A stretch of 64,000 bases of DNA, from the NCBI RefSeq assembly GCF_011075055.1, contig NC_058154.1:8315620-8379619 (forward strand). The letters run 5' to 3'. Positions 1 to 13,774 of the stretch are shown here, in pieces; the first letter of the stretch is position 1; every line of letters begins with the position of its first letter. The position numbers were made by a program, and so were the translations under genes. The notes below the pieces were generated by a model. The model had not been told where the DNA came from. It saw only the letters and a program-made list of their open reading frames with translations, and ran no database searches. Source of the DNA: Mangifera indica. Lineage: Eukaryota > Streptophyta > Magnoliopsida > Sapindales > Anacardiaceae.

Positions 1-2090
1 AGCATATAGAAAAGAATATAGATGAGATTATAATAATATATTTGAAGAAAGAGTGAAGATTAATTTAGTAAATATTAATAGAAAAAAGAAAAGAAAAGAA
101 AAGGAATATAGAATAGAACCTAATGCCAACCATTTTAATAAAATATTCCTTCTTATTTCAATTTTTCAGCCACTTAAAAAATATAAAAGGATTGGTCCAA
201 TATGATTAATGAATAATTAATAAAAGTAGACATCAATTTCAAGGGCACATGTTAAATTCCCAGTCAATCTTGTTTGTACTCTCTAGGGAGGAACAAAAAA
301 AAAAAAAAAAAATTATTAACTGAAAAAGGATATTTTTTGGAAATTGTTAACTCAACAAAAGTTGTTTTTGTTTGTGGGTTTTTTTTAATAATAATAAAAT
401 TATATATAAAAATAAATTATATAAATTTATTTATACAAAATAATATAATAATTTATAATTAAGTGATATAATTTTTTATTTTAAAATTACTTAATTAAAG
501 ACATAAAAATTAGATTATATGAATAAATTTATATAATTTATTTGTATATATACAATTATTTATTTAATAAACTATATTGGTAAAAAATCAACAAAGAAGA
601 CAAATAAATCTTCTTTTAATGATTGAATACTAATTTGCTATCTAATTATAACCATTAGTAATATACACTCCATTATTCCTTAATTATCATAATTAGCATA
701 TTATACTATAATCTTCCTTTTACTTCTAACAAAAATTAATTTTTGTTTACATATTAGTATAAATAACTTAAGTAGTAAAATGATATTTTGTTATTTACCA
801 TTTTAATAATTATAACATTTTGAAGATTCACGATCTTTTTATATTGATATATTTAAATTTTATAAACCTTTTATCCATGAAAAAAAAAAATAAAAAAGAC
901 TACAGTTAATATATATGATTTTGCATAAAAAATTTACTTTATAGAAAATTAATTTAAATATATATAATTTACTTCATTTCAAATTTCTACTTTATTTGCA
1001 AATTAGAGCATGTATAAAACATAACTCAAACTAATATACAACAAAAATCTTAATTTAAATGACTATAAATTCATAAATTAACTATTTTCCATTCGAACGA
1101 AGCCTAAATAACAAATTGTCATTCTTGAAGTTAAATGATTGTATTTTCACCTTCCATCGAAAGTTAAATATTAATTTTAACAATAAAATAGTATTTTTGT
1201 TAATATATAAAATATAAAAATATTATAGAATTAACATCATTTACACTATTAAAATACAAAGAAATTCTATTTCCTTTCACAAACTTAAAAATTTATTATT
1301 TAAACCCTAATTTTAACTTTGATAATTTCCAAACTCATAATTGCATCAATAACGATTGAAATTAGGGTTAGAATCACGTCAAAATGGTATAATTTAGTCA
1401 TTAGTATATTAAAATGATACCATTCAATCGAAATCACATTATCTCAGTATAATTCTAATTTTGGTGCAATTCTAATTAAAATTACACTAAAATAGTGTAA
1501 TTTCTGTGCAATTTTAATAGGAATCACATTATTTAAATAAGAATTGCATTAGTTTAATGCAATTAAAGGTTATCAATGGTGAATCAAATATATTCAAGTT
1601 TGATTGTATTTTAAAAATCAATAAATAATTTCATTTAATTCACAAGATTTTATTATTATAAGAAAGTTTTTTTCTCACACTATTTGATTGTTGATTACTA
1701 CTACATATTTTGTATAAGGATATTATAGTACAATTGACAATGATTATGCATAAGGATATTGGAATGATATAACAATGCATTGTGATTCCTCGTGTCCAAC
1801 GTATTAAGGCCAGTCAATTAGTAGACCACCAACTCATAAGTATAGCTAATCTTGTGACATGGTTTAAGGTCTTTTGACTCTTCTTGGGTTATATCTTTAC
1901 AAGTCTTTAGCAAATTGATTCGTGTATTTCTATGGATAGGTCTGTCAAATATATATATATATATATATAAAATTTGTAATTACTTATTAGCTTTTTAATA
2001 AATTATGTCGCTAACTTATGGGTCTTCCTCTCATAGACTTGGGACTGTGCTACAAACCATTCTTACCTTCTTGATATGTTTATGATAGAT
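1..2090. other. AT-rich intergenic DNA, no gene seen
   Basis: Very AT-rich sequence with stop codons in all frames. It holds a poly-A run at 297-311, short palindromes (for example ATTACACTAAAATAGTGTAAT-like near 1483-1503) and an (AT)n microsatellite at about 1948-1969. The stretch at about 430-560 resembles the small AT-rich MITEs found elsewhere in the window. No coding region is supported. Confidence 0.6.
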
Positions 2091-2299
2091 AGATCATATA
2101 AAAATTAATAATAAAGAAAAATACATGGTCATAGGAATGAGTATCCCGAACAAACCGAAATAGCAGTTACGGGATGACGATGCCAAAAGCAAAATGTGAA
2201 TTGGTTTTATTGAATATTGAGATAGACAAACCGCAAGAGCCTTTACAATTTTTGTTTGTTCTACGACGTGTAAGTGTTGAATTATCAAAACCTACTTGG

Positions 2300-2772
2300 T
2301 GGCTGAAGTCATCTCTACGTTAGCTGTCCTTCTCCCCATTTTTAACGTCCCTCGATTTAATACTTTCAAGTTTCAACTCTCTCTCTCTTCTTTCTCTCTC
2401 CCTCACTCTCGAGAGACCAAACCAAACAAACCAAACAAAATCAGCATACAAAGTTTTCAACTTTATCACTCTTGTTTCTTCTAATAAAACTTTCATCTCT
2501 ATCAACGCTGCCTTGTTTTTTTTTCTTCTCTTTCTTTTGTAGAATCTTTTTGATATTTGATTATCATTTCTTGAGGAAGTTTCCATTTGGGTTTTTGTTT
2601 ATAGATAGCATTTTAATAAATCATAATCGGTTAGTGTGTATTGATTTTGATTTTGTTAACAGAGAGTTTGAAGAATAAAACTTGAAAAAAAAAAAAACTT
2701 TTGTAGTTTAATCTGATTCATTTGTTTTGTTTGTTGAATTTACATTCAAAGTTTTATACTTTTTTTTATCCG
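2300..2772 (+). promoter_or_regulatory. Promoter/5'-UTR region of the CID gene
   Basis: The sequence just before the CID start is a pyrimidine-rich CT tract (about 2370-2405), followed by T-rich, gene-like leader sequence. Such CT-rich Y patches are common at plant core promoters and 5' leaders. I cannot fix the transcription start, and a small 5'-UTR intron is possible. ATG 2773 is the first in-frame ATG of the conserved protein. Confidence 0.5.
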
Positions 2773-5700
2773 ATGGCTGCTGTTGCTGAAATTGCCAGTG
2801 AACAAACCACCGCCAACAAAACCACCTCCACCACCGCCACAAACACCACCATCACTACCAATAACAACGAGAAGAGTAACAATAAATTGGAATTGCCGAA
2901 ATCGGATTCGGAATTCAATGTGCAAAAGCTGGTTGATATGTTCACAAAGTTGAATCCTTTGGCTAAGGAGTTTTTCCCTTCTTATTATCATCAAAACGGT
3001 GATGATAAGAAAAAAAATTTTGCTAACGATAATAAGCATTCTGCCAATGATAATTTCCCTAGAAGGGTACTTCACTTATTATGTTCATTTCAAGATATTG
3101 TTGCAATTTTGTTCAGTTCTCATGAATTTATTTGATGGGTTTGGCTTAATTTTTTTTCTGTTTTGAGATTTTGATAATATCGATTTGGTCTAAGTGTTTT
3201 GGGAAAATGGAGTTTTGGGTTTTCTGGGATTTTTCATTTTTCTGGTTTCTGATTGATGATCAGTCAAAATTGATTTGAGTATGAGAATTCTTGCTACTGT
3301 GCATAATAATTTTGTAGTGTCATTATTTATTAGTATAAATTTTTTGGAGAGTGGTTGGAGTTTAATTGTATTTACTATGCATTATTGATTTTGTTTTTCT
3401 CTTTAATTGTTTTCGGCAGTTTGATTAATCTGGTTGGAATTAATTATTTATAGTTTATCATCGTTCTTATGGAGTTTTAGACGGATGATGGGTTTTTTTT
3501 TTTTTTTTTTTGGTTTTCAAGGTAAATAAAATAAGATTTCTAGGTTGGTGTTTTATTATTAATACGTATTTATAAATTTGTTCTTGCTTTCTTTATGCAT
3601 TCTAATCATGGTGGGTTTTAGTCGGAGTATGACTCCAATTATTGTCTATGTTTTAATTTTTTTGGGTTCAGTACTCTATATGAGAATGTCATGTTTCTTG
3701 TATTTGTTATTTTTCTTTTATTGTATCTGTTTTAATGTTTTTTTTTTTTTCTCTGTTCAGAGAAGAAATAATTATCCTCAGGGCACGAGGAGGTTGAATG
3801 GGAGAGCTTTTAGAGCTCAACGGGAAGATAGTATCAGACGAACTGTATATGTTTCTGATATTGATCAGAATGTAATTTGTTATGATTGATTACTATTTTC
3901 ATGCCTCAATGTAAAAGTATTTCTCTAGTTTTGTTTTTGGATTCTAACATTGGAATATGTGATCTTTTTTCATTTTAGATTACTGAAGAGCGGCTTGCTG
4001 GGCTATTTAGTAGTTGTGGACAAGTAAGTTATGCCTGTTATGGTATTACAGTTAACTGTTTGTGTTAGGTGTTTTGATAAATGGATATTTCACGGCTTGA
4101 ATAAGTTCCAACCTGGATAATTGTTAATTATCTTATTTTGCTTCATCACAATGTTTTACTCTAATGATTTTTTCCAAGCAAAAGTTCACTTTCTCATTCT
4201 TTGTTCTTTGTACCCATTTCGCTTTAACAGATGGGATACATTTGCTGAGAATTTTTAGTATTTCTGTCCATTCTTACTTTGGCATTTTGCATTTCTTTAA
4301 TGTGTTTCCAGTCAAAAGTTAGTTAAAAATAAATTCATTTGTCAGCTTGCTGGAATGTGTTATGCATAATTAAGATGCTCTTGACATGTGTTGGTCTATG
4401 AGATAGTTTGAGTTTGCTCTGAGACTTTGATTAGGGAATATGCTTCTGATGTCATTGTGCATGTTTAAATCGCACTATAAAATAAGTGATGCAGGACAGC
4501 CCTTTGAACAAAGATACGGAGCTCTCTATGATCTATACCTGTAAATTACTGCTTACTTCTCAGAGTACATTGAGGAAAGTGGATTAACATCGAGGTTTTA
4601 AACTGGTTGAACATTAGCTCTACTTTTATTTCAAGTTGAAAGTAAATGGTTTGCTGGGTTTCTGGGAAGTGAGTACAATAGGCTAGGTTTAAGGCTAAAA
4701 ATGCTAGGATATTTGTAGCTTGGGCATAAATGTATTGTTGAAAGTGGGCTACATATTGGGAAGGAAATTAAACGGGAATGGTTTTGTGCTTTCAAAAAAG
4801 TGGACGGATGATGTTGTTTTGCAAATTTTGGTTCTTTCTAAGATGTTTTATTAAAAATGAAACCGTTATCTCCAAATTGCCAAAAATTCGAAATTTCTTA
4901 AAAAAAGAAGAAAAGTTAATTGAAGTTTCTAATGTGTTAATGAAATTTATTATTGAAGGTTGTTGATTGCCGAGTTTGTGGTGATCCACATTCAGTTCTT
5001 CGTTTTGCATTTGTGGAGTTTGCAGATGAGCGTAAGTATTAACTTTTATTGCTTTCAAAAGTGTGCTATTGGCATTTTGGAACTAAGATGATCTATGATT
5101 ATTCATATCTTACAAGTTGCATAATATTTGTTTCCACAGTTGGAGCTAGAACAGCTTTAAATCTTGGTGGGACAATGCTAGGTTACTATCCAGTTAGGGT
5201 GTTACCATCAAAAACTGCGATTCTTCCTGTGAATCCTACTTTTCTCCCTAGGGTATGAATGAGTTATTCTTTCTGGATTTCTTCTTGCATTAGTTTATCA
5301 TGATACATGGACTGCGTATTTGCATTGTTTTAAACTTCATCTTAAGGTTTTATTCTAGGCTGCGTTTTCTTTATAAATTCTTATTACTGTAACTAATTGC
5401 AGTCTGATGATGAAAGAGAGATGTGTTCCCGGACAGTTTATTGTACAAATATTGACAAGAAGGTCAGACTACTTTTCCTTGTTTAGAATTGTGAATGGTT
5501 AAATGCTTCTGTTGCTGTTTCCTGATTGTATCTTTGTGTTCTGTTTCTTTCCCACAATATTGGTCATCATGGTGATCTTCTTCTATTTGTATGGGGTCAT
5601 GTCATTCTGCTTGGTATGCTTCCTGCTAAAGATTTCATTGTCAGTGCAGGTTTCTCAAGCTGAGGTTAAAAATTTCTTTGAGACAGCCTGTGGTGAGGTA

Positions 5701-8226
5701 GGACTTTACCAAATTTGCCTATCATTTATCGTTTTATTTTGTTATCTAGCTAAAAAGCATGTGGCTATAAAGAGCTCTTTGATTATTAAAATTATGTTTT
5801 GATTTACAGGTTACTCGCTTGAGACTTTTGGGAGATAATGTCCATTCAACTCGTATAGCTTTCGTTGAATTTGTTATGGTAATTTATTTTACATTAATGA
5901 TTTGGGAATGCGTTGTGTTTGAATTTGTTTTTTATGTCATACAAACTCTATTTCCGCTCAGGTTGTAATATTTATATATTTCAATATAGGTTTGCATTAT
6001 AATAAAAAATCCTGCAATATTTGCCTTTATGAATTATACTTGGCCTTACGGTTGATCTATATGAACTCGTTGTCTGCTGTCTTATTCCCTGTGTGAGAGT
6101 GGGGGTGGTTAGGGGTTCATTTCCAACACATATAGGATGCCTGTCCCGATCTGTCTTTCTGATCAGATGGTTAGATCCAGTTAAGTGGAAATACTGATAA
6201 AGGGGAAGAGCTATGCCTATTCTTTCCCATGCACAAAGTTTGTTAAGTATATATCCTAGCTGATGAATCTTCGTCCTGTACTCATTTCTTCACAACTCCC
6301 TAATGAAAGTTCTCATACTGCTTAGAAGTATAGTTGGAATTTTGGTGTTCCCTGTTACACTGAAGAGGCTTCAGTATAACTTCATAAATTAAAAAGAAAA
6401 GTTATCCAAGTCTACTGTTACTGTTTGTTTTGTGCATGAGGATCTTACTAAAGAAGGTCATCTAAATCTGTACGCATATCTTGAGTCTTCATGGTATGCC
6501 AATTTGACATGATGTTTCCTTCCTAGTTGCACAAGTTATGTTGTCATGTGGCATAGCTTTCATTTGTCATCTCTAGTAGTTGGATATCTTTGAAAAAAAT
6601 GAAGAGATAGACATTGTATCTCATTTTGCTATTTCTTGTGGGATGATGTCACTATGTTTGAGTTAGAATAGTTTTGATACCTAAAATAGAATTAGTTCTT
6701 TCCTTCCTAGATTTTTGAAGTGATAACAAAGTATATTGCAGAATTGTTTTGTTGGTATGGAGTTATTCATTTATAGAGTTTTCACTCTGGGTACGATTGA
6801 TTTGCAGTGATTCTCTAGTGAACTCATAATGCTGAAACCTTTTTGATTTATCTGGGTGTATGGTTAACAAAATATGGTAAACTTTTGACTTTTAAGTAAA
6901 TGTACTATAATTGAGGATGTTAGTTGATCTGAGGGTGGATTTGAGCGAAGCCCAAACGAGGCTTGGTGTGAGCTCGACTCGAATCCATAAAGTCCAGTTT
7001 GAGCTGGCGATGAAGTCATTGGAGAAGATGTTGAAAAGCATCAAAGAAGAAGAAAACGGGTCGTTGAAGATGATGATAAAGATGAGTTGTTGAAGAAGTC
7101 CGAAGAAGAAAAATCATCGGAGAAGATGAAAAGTTTCCTTAGAAGATGAATTTGCTGGTGACTCTTTGGATTCAAGCCGGCTTGACTTGAACTTGAGTTG
7201 GGGCTACTCTAGCTCGAATGTGGCTCATTTCAAGCCGAACACTAAGCTGGCTTGGCATGGATCCAACCCTATGTTGATGACTAGTTAAGTTTCTTAGTCT
7301 TCCAACAATTTGACTTTTTAAGTTAGCTGGTGGATTTAGGTATGATCTTCACCTACCTTTTCCTTTTACCAATAAGAGGAAAATTTGAATCTTCTGTTCT
7401 TCAGGAACAACTGCAACAAAGCTACTCCAGCAGAATAATGCTATGCAGCAGCCTGTGTTAATGTTCTTTCATATAGATGTGCCTGTTGCTATTGTTTGTG
7501 ATGGCCCAATGTGTTTACGGTATTTGTTAGGAAGAGCTTGATATAGTAGTATTCCATAAATCGTACACTGGTAGGTTTGTCAGGTTAGAGCCTGTTGGTG
7601 AGAACAGTCCAAAAATGTTCTGAACATTTTCTGATTCCGCACGGTTCAAATTTTATGTCTGAATTTCATCTTGCCAAATTATTTAGTTTCTTTAATCTTG
7701 TGATATATTTGCAATGTTCCGATTCTTGGCCTTTACTTTTTCTTCATCAACTAAACATGTCAAATAAAATCTTGTAGACTCTGAGAAAACATTGTGACAG
7801 TCTTGAATTCTTTTATTTATCTAATTTAACACCAAATTACATATCGAGATGTTCGATCATCAACATTTCCACGTGCCTGGGCTGAAGATTATCCATTCTA
7901 TTAGTCTTTTGTTACTGATATACAATTTCATCGTATTATGCTTGTTGAGAGTGACAATTTCCTTGCATTACAGTCTGATATTTTTGTTTGCTTTAACAGG
8001 CGGAAAGTGCCATTATTGCTCTGAATTGCAGTGGCATGGTACTTGGAAGCCAGCCCATCAGGTGTGGATCCTTAAACTCTAGCTATTTATAAAATGTTTT
8101 TTAATGTAAATAATTTGTACTATAATAAAGTTAATGTTGCTCCACTTTGCACCTGAATAATTTATCAGGGTAAGTCCATCAAAGACACCTGTGAGGTCTC
8201 GAGTTACCCGCTCAGCATTGCATTAG
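2773..8226 (+). CDS. CID12: PABP-interacting protein, CID8-13 type (PAM2 + 2 RRM)
   Basis: RNA-binding protein expected to bind the MLLE/CTC domain of poly(A)-binding protein through a PAM2 motif and RNA through two RRMs, so acting in mRNA metabolism. I join ten exons: 2773-3066, 3761-3871, 3979-4023, 4959-5031, 5140-5252, 5403-5462, 5650-5697, 5810-5878, 8000-8061 and 8169-8226. All junctions are GT-AG and stay in frame, giving 310 aa, the usual family length. An Asn/Thr-rich N-terminus precedes PAM2 at about residues 58-69 (TKLNPLAKEFFP). A basic segment (99-125) follows. RRM1 has RNP2 TVYVSDI at 126-132 and RNP1 LRFAFVEF at 164-171. RRM2 has TVYCTNI at 223-229 and RIAFVEFV near 263-270. 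The tail is SPSKTPVRSR-like. Intron 8 is 2.1 kb and carries a MITE. The family is certain; the paralogue number (CID12) is chosen from remembered similarity and is less sure. Confidence 0.93.
6930..7271. mobile_element. hAT-type MITE in CID intron 8 (GAGCTC family)
   Basis: A 342-bp element inside an intron. The left end, TGAGGGTGGATTTGAGC, matches the family terminal repeat TAGGGTTGGATTTGAGC. The right end, GGATCCAACCCTA, is its inverted partner. The flanking 8-mers AGTTGATC (6922-6929) and TGTTGATG (7272-7279) match at 6 of 8 positions, as expected for a decayed 8-bp duplication. The interior is GA-rich (GAAGATGA-type). It is an older member of the family at 12,033, 34,667, 60,724 and 61,220. 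Confidence 0.7.
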
Positions 8227-8700
8227 CTCACAATTGAGTTTCTTAAGATCCAGGGATGGCATCGGGTGACTTTCTGAGTTGAGAGTTTAACTTTGTTGTG
8301 TTGAAGGGATGGTGAAACTTCCATTTGTTTTGGTATTTCCGTCTTTTCTGTTGCAACACTAACTTTTTATGTGACTGGACATATGGTTATCTGCTTCAGA
8401 ATTGAAGTTTTTAGAGGACCATCTTGATCTTTTAAGAAATTTTCAAACATTCCATCCCCCTTTGCCTCTTTGATCATGGTTTTAGGCTTATAATGTCTTG
8501 TAAGTTTCAGTTTCTTCTGTTTGTGGTGATGTTTATAGCCTTCGTGGATTATGCCTGTGCTGAGATGTGTAGGGCATATGCCCCCTTGGACTGGTGTGTT
8601 TTGAGTCGAAGCTTAACCAATCTCATAAATTCTGGGTTTGATTCGGTTTGGATGGCCAGGGTGATTGAAGTAGATGCAAAATTGGATAGAGATGTCATCT
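8227..8700 (+). other. Probable 3' UTR of the CID gene
   Basis: Sequence after the TAG stop at 8224-8226 remains gene-like in composition until about 8.7 kb, then turns into AT-rich repeats. No single poly(A) signal can be chosen with confidence. Confidence 0.4.
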
Positions 8701-8829
8701 TTTAGTAGGAAAAAATTTAGAAACAGAAGTTGACATGAAGCAAATCTGGATGAGAACAAAATTATGCATTCTTTTGTTAGACAAGGAATGATGGATGGAT
8801 GGATGGATTGGATTGGATTCCTTATCATA

Positions 8830-11800
8830 TTTTACTTTTCTTCATGGGTATTTCAGACGTGTAAAATTAAACCAACCAAGAAATTGACTTAATAATATTT
8901 TGAATTAGTTGGTAATGCACTAATGATCCATTCAACCAAGAAGAAATATTTTTTTATATGTATTTTAAATGTAAGAGAATCTCTAACCTACCAAGACACC
9001 AGGATGTCAATTTTCAATTTGATCTATGCAACCGATACAATATTAAAAAAAATGAGTTAAGGTACGCTTTGAAACTAAACAGATATTATTAGAGTTGATA
9101 CGAAAATAATTTAAACTGATTTGAATATTTAGAGAAATGTTATTTTAGTATTATGTGTTAACGATAAATTATAAAAATGTTAATGGACAATATTAATAAT
9201 AATTAAAATACTTATATATTGTAGATAATTATATCATTATATAATGAGAATTACTCATATTATTCTTGATTTTTTAAAAATATTTTATTTTATTATTCGG
9301 TGGTAAGAATGTGATTTTGCTAGTAAGATTATTGTTGTGTTTTAAAGATTGTGATATATAATTTTTAGACCATTTGTAAATAAGACAACATGTTATATCA
9401 TATGTTTTATTAATAATAGTTACATCGAAAAATACGGTTTTTTTTCTATTGAGTAATACTATTCTTTTCACCTTTGAATTTGGTGGATGAATTCGAATTT
9501 AATCGACTGAAACAACAATATCACAATATATCATTAATTAAGTTTTAATTTGATAACTTATATTATTCCAAAAATGTGTTTAATTTGACAAGAATATTGA
9601 ATGTAAGATTTTACCAAATCCATTTTTAAAATATATAAAGGATTAGTGTGTGTGGTTTGAATAAATTTTTATTATAAAAAATGAAAGATTATTATAAAGA
9701 TTGATTGGTGCTTATAAGTTATTAATACATTTGGTAAAATTGATTTGAATAAATAATTATTATGTTTGATAAGTATAGATAAAAAAATATTAAAATATTA
9801 TTTTATCTACTCTTAAAAAATTACTATAAATTAGTATTTAAAATATTATATCTTATAGTAAATATTTACTTTGTATATATTTTAAAGTATTTTTCATCTT
9901 AATAACATACTAGGTCTTTTTAATTTTGCCAAATTACAAAATTAAATAAATAAAATAATTTTTTTTTTCAAGTTGTTTACTTATTGTCTTTTATTTTCTA
10001 AAACATTTTTCATTTTACTTGTTATTTTATTGAAAATAAGAATTTTTTGTCCTAAAAAAAATTATAAGGACAAAATTATAACAAAATTAAGATTACTTTA
10101 ACAATATTTTAATACCTAAGGTGAATATAATTATCATATTACTATTTGTATTATTTTTTACATCACTTTTGGTAATAAAATATTAGTGAAATTTTTTATT
10201 ACCTGACAAATTAAACAAAATAATTTTGGTAATAAAAAGTAGATTACCAAGGTGATTACCTTGAACCAAACATCCCCTTATAGTTATAATTTGGGGAGCT
10301 TATGTAATGGTCTAGAGAGATTATTAAAGTGATAAGGGTTATTAAAATTTTCCCATCCAAGGTTTGATCGAAAAACACTTCTCTATTAACTGAATGCATA
10401 CATCATACTTTTTTAACGAGAATATCTAATAAACTCATTATAAATAAAGAGCTAGGTCCCTTTTTAAAACACAAAAATGTCACAACCTCATCTAAAGGTT
10501 ATTGTGTTTTTGTTAGTGTTATTGGGAAGGAAAATTGGTTTAATAGATCAATTGTCTATCGAAAGGATTTTTGCATTAAATCGATTTTTTTATCTAATGG
10601 CTCAATTAGGTTTGTGTAAAGCTTATGTATGAGAATATTGGAATTAGTTAGCGATCCATATATTAGATAATTACTTTAGGTAATTTATTCCATTTACATT
10701 TGATATTAAAGCTTGTACATATAGGTTATAAAGCCTAATTTTGTGATTGAAATTATGATGCAATTTGTTTAATTTCGGTTTTTAGGGTTTATATAGTTTT
10801 GTGTCAATTGGGATTCAATCCTTTCAAGTTTGGGTTTAAAATTATGATTACAACATCATAAAACCTTTTTTTTTTTTTTTTTACCATTTTAGAATCATAA
10901 ACTTTCCTAAATTAGACTGAATTGTGACTGGCATTGTGACATTGTCGTCATTGATTCTGTCGCAAATTAACTTGGTTCCAGCAGGTAACAACGCCTGAAA
11001 ATCCACCAGGGAAAGATGACCTTTCATGCCAAAAATTTCCCCATAATTCTAGCTTTGATCAGCGACAAGAATCTTTGAATTTGGCAACTAATGAAATCTA
11101 GGGTTCTTACCATTTGCGGGTAAAAATTGGGTTAGGAAAATCCAATAACTTGACCCATATGGTCAAATAGGTATTTCCCTACCAAAAGTCAATGGTCAAC
11201 TATTTGATCGGTGAACAAGGCCAAACTACTTTAAAACTTCCTTATGCTCAATTCACTCACATTTTTATTCATTCTCATGTAGTGGATAACAATGCTATGT
11301 ACTGGCATTTAATCATCGCTACTGTAATGTATTTTACATAAAACTTAGAATTATGTATTTTATTTTTTAACCATTGTATGTGTATTCAGTGTTGAGTATT
11401 GAATATTTAATTAGATATTCAGATAATAATTGTTAATCACTTAATTATATAATAATATAATATCTTAATATTTAATTATATGCTCAAAATTAGGTTTTGC
11501 TATAGTTCGAAACTAGAATAAAATTGTATTTAATATATAGTTTATTAGATTGAAAAATAATTATAGTTGTTGATTATTTGTGTGTAAATCTTTAACAAAT
11601 TGGTTTTTTTACTTGGAGTCTTGCTAAATCGTAATTTTTTCCCCAACTAAACTAGATTAGAGACGGCGATGGGTCTTGCCAAGCCTAAAGCCCATACAAT
11701 CGTGGGTCTTCGTATCAGGTTGGCCTACAGGAATGAGATAGCCCACGTCATGACCCTATATATAGGATTCTATTGTATAGGATCCTAAACATGCTAGCTT

Positions 11801-11850
11801 GTGCACCGACACACAAGCTGACCTGTTTTTATATTAATAAAAAAATAAAT
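8830..11850. other. Gene-free AT-rich block with MITE debris
   Basis: No coding signal. About 9,700-10,280 looks like one decayed MITE. It carries AATAATTATTATGTTTGATA-like sequence on the left and ends GATTACCTTGAACCAAAC on the right, and related sequence occurs near 32.6-32.9 kb and 59.05-59.5 kb. An AT-rich MITE-like stretch lies at 11,385-11,550. The rest is unassigned. Confidence 0.5.
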
Positions 11851-12032
11851 TTTTGTAACATTCCTAATTCAATAACCCAACCCATTGCTAATATATTGTC
11901 AATTTTGGAGATATAATTTATCATGGTTTTCCTTTTGGGTTTGCAACCCAAAATATGTCTTGACAGTTTAAAAAATTCACCGACTGTTTAACCAATATTA
12001 TCTTACCATCTCTAAGAGACGTGAGATGCATA

Positions 12033-13383
12033 TAAGACTAGATTTGAGTCAAGCTGAACTCAAGCTCGACTATTACTAAAACGAGCTTGAGCCATGGGCT
12101 CAATGAGCCAAAGAAATCAGTACTTGAACTGGGCTTATGCTCGCAAGCTTGGCTCAAATAGGCTCAATAAACCTAATCATGTACTAAGCTTGGTGAGCTC
12201 AAATGAGCCTGTTTAAAGCCCATGTGCTTCTGCTTTCTTTTCAATGATTGAATTATAATAACTCATCTAGTAAAAACCATAAGGGTATAAAAAATATATG
12301 GGTTACTATAAGATATATGACTACATGAAATTATATGTCTTCTTCAATAACAAATTTCTATTTTTCACCCTTACATAAGCAGAGAGGGAAATAATAATTT
12401 AAAAAAATAAAAAAAGAATCTACTAACAACTTCATAAACTCAATTTAGGTGTATATAATTCTCACCAACACCACCAAAGGCTTCATGAATCTCTACATGC
12501 ATGAAATGGACAATGTTTACAAACTTCTCCAACATCACCTATGAACACAAGATATTATATATTTTTCAAAAATAAAAAAAAAGAAATACATACATACATA
12601 CATACATACATACATACAAAACACACACACACACACACACACACATGCATACACACATACATACATACTAATAAAGAGAAAGGTTCTTGTCTACATATGC
12701 ATTTATAAAGAAGTAGTAAATTGACTCTTTGTTTTTATCAGCACCAAAACAGTATACAAAACAACATCGTTCATTACCTCTTCCAAAAATAAAATATTAC
12801 AGATTTACTCTACCATGAAGAATTATCAAGCCAATAAACAAAGAGACAAAAACCCCTAAATTATAAGCCTAATTCCAAAATTAGGGTTCAATGAATTTCA
12901 TCAAACAATTAAAAAATTCAACTAAAGAAATAACAAATAACATACCTTGTTTCGTCATCATCAAACGTAAACATCAGACGAATAGAACTGCTCAAACATT
13001 AGATACGAAGATGAAGAAAGAAGAACAGAAGAACCCAAAAGACTGATGGGAAAAATGAAGAGAAGAACCTAGAAGACTGAAGAAGAAGCTGAACCAAAGT
13101 GTTGAAAGCTGAAACACATGCGTGAATTAACGGCTGAAGACTGAAGAGTTAGGGGAAAAAGGAAAAAAGACTTTTCCTAATCAGTTTATTTTAAGTTTTA
13201 AGTGAAACGGTGATGTTTGACTTAAAACTTTAAATGACACATGTAGCTCGCAAGCTGTTTGGCTACCCAACTCAGATTCGTTTATCTTGACATCCACAGC
13301 TCAGGCTTAGGGTGGTTTACCTTTAACTCATTTCTGGCTCATTTGAGCCGAGCTCGAACAAAATTGATTCAAATCCAACCCTA
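12033..13383. mobile_element. 1.35-kb hAT-type element nested in a TRIM LTR
   Basis: The ends TAAGACTAGATTTGAG and (inverted) CAAATCCAACCCTA match the terminal repeat of the GAGCTC-type MITE family. The flanking 8-mers GATGCATA (12,025-12,032) and GATGCACA (13,384-13,391) differ at one base, supporting an 8-bp duplication of the hAT kind. The interior is longer than in the other copies. It includes CATA/CA microsatellites (12,586-12,668) and, read on the minus strand, a CT-rich leader-like segment (about 12,950-13,150) with a possible splice donor. No transposase reading frame was recognised. Confidence 0.75.
12586..12668. repeat. (CATA)n / (CA)n microsatellite
   Basis: Compound simple repeat: about eight CATA units, then about ten CA units, then more CATA units. 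It lies inside the hAT-type element. Confidence 0.95.
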
Positions 13384-13774
13384 GATGCACACATAAACCC
13401 AGTATCTTTCTCGTGTTTAATTGATATGAAATTTACCTAAGGTTGTAACATTTACCCCTTATAAGACTCAGCGTCCTGATTGAGATTTACCCTAACATTA
13501 CTCAAGAGGACATGTGGAACAACTCTAATATTATTTGTAACATCTTTAGTCTAATAATCTGACTTACTGTCAAAATATTGTCTACTTTGAACATAGTCCA
13601 TTATGGTTTATTTTTTAATCTTTGTAACCCCAAATGCATTTCAACAGTTTAAAAAACTCATAAGTTATTTAATCAATCAAATTTTCTCATCTATAATTGA
13701 TATGAGATGTATAGACGGACCTAACATCTTTTTTGTGTTTTGTTGATGTAGAATTTATCTGAGAGTGTCATATT

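Larger units (their letters stand above)
11854..13772 (-). mobile_element. TRIM retrotransposon 1, split by a hAT-type element
   Basis: Two copies of a ~230-bp long terminal repeat, starting TGTAACATY on the + strand and ending GTxxCACA-like, flank a short internal region. The first LTR is 11,854-12,032 resuming at 13,384-13,450, interrupted by the 12,033-13,383 element. The internal region is about 13,451-13,535, and the second LTR is 13,536-13,772. The internal region ends in a decayed primer-binding site, CTCTAATATTATT on the + strand, against the GCTCTGATACCA of the neighbouring copy. There is no coding capacity. This is the structure of a terminal-repeat retrotransposon in miniature, oriented on the minus strand. 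Confidence 0.7.
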
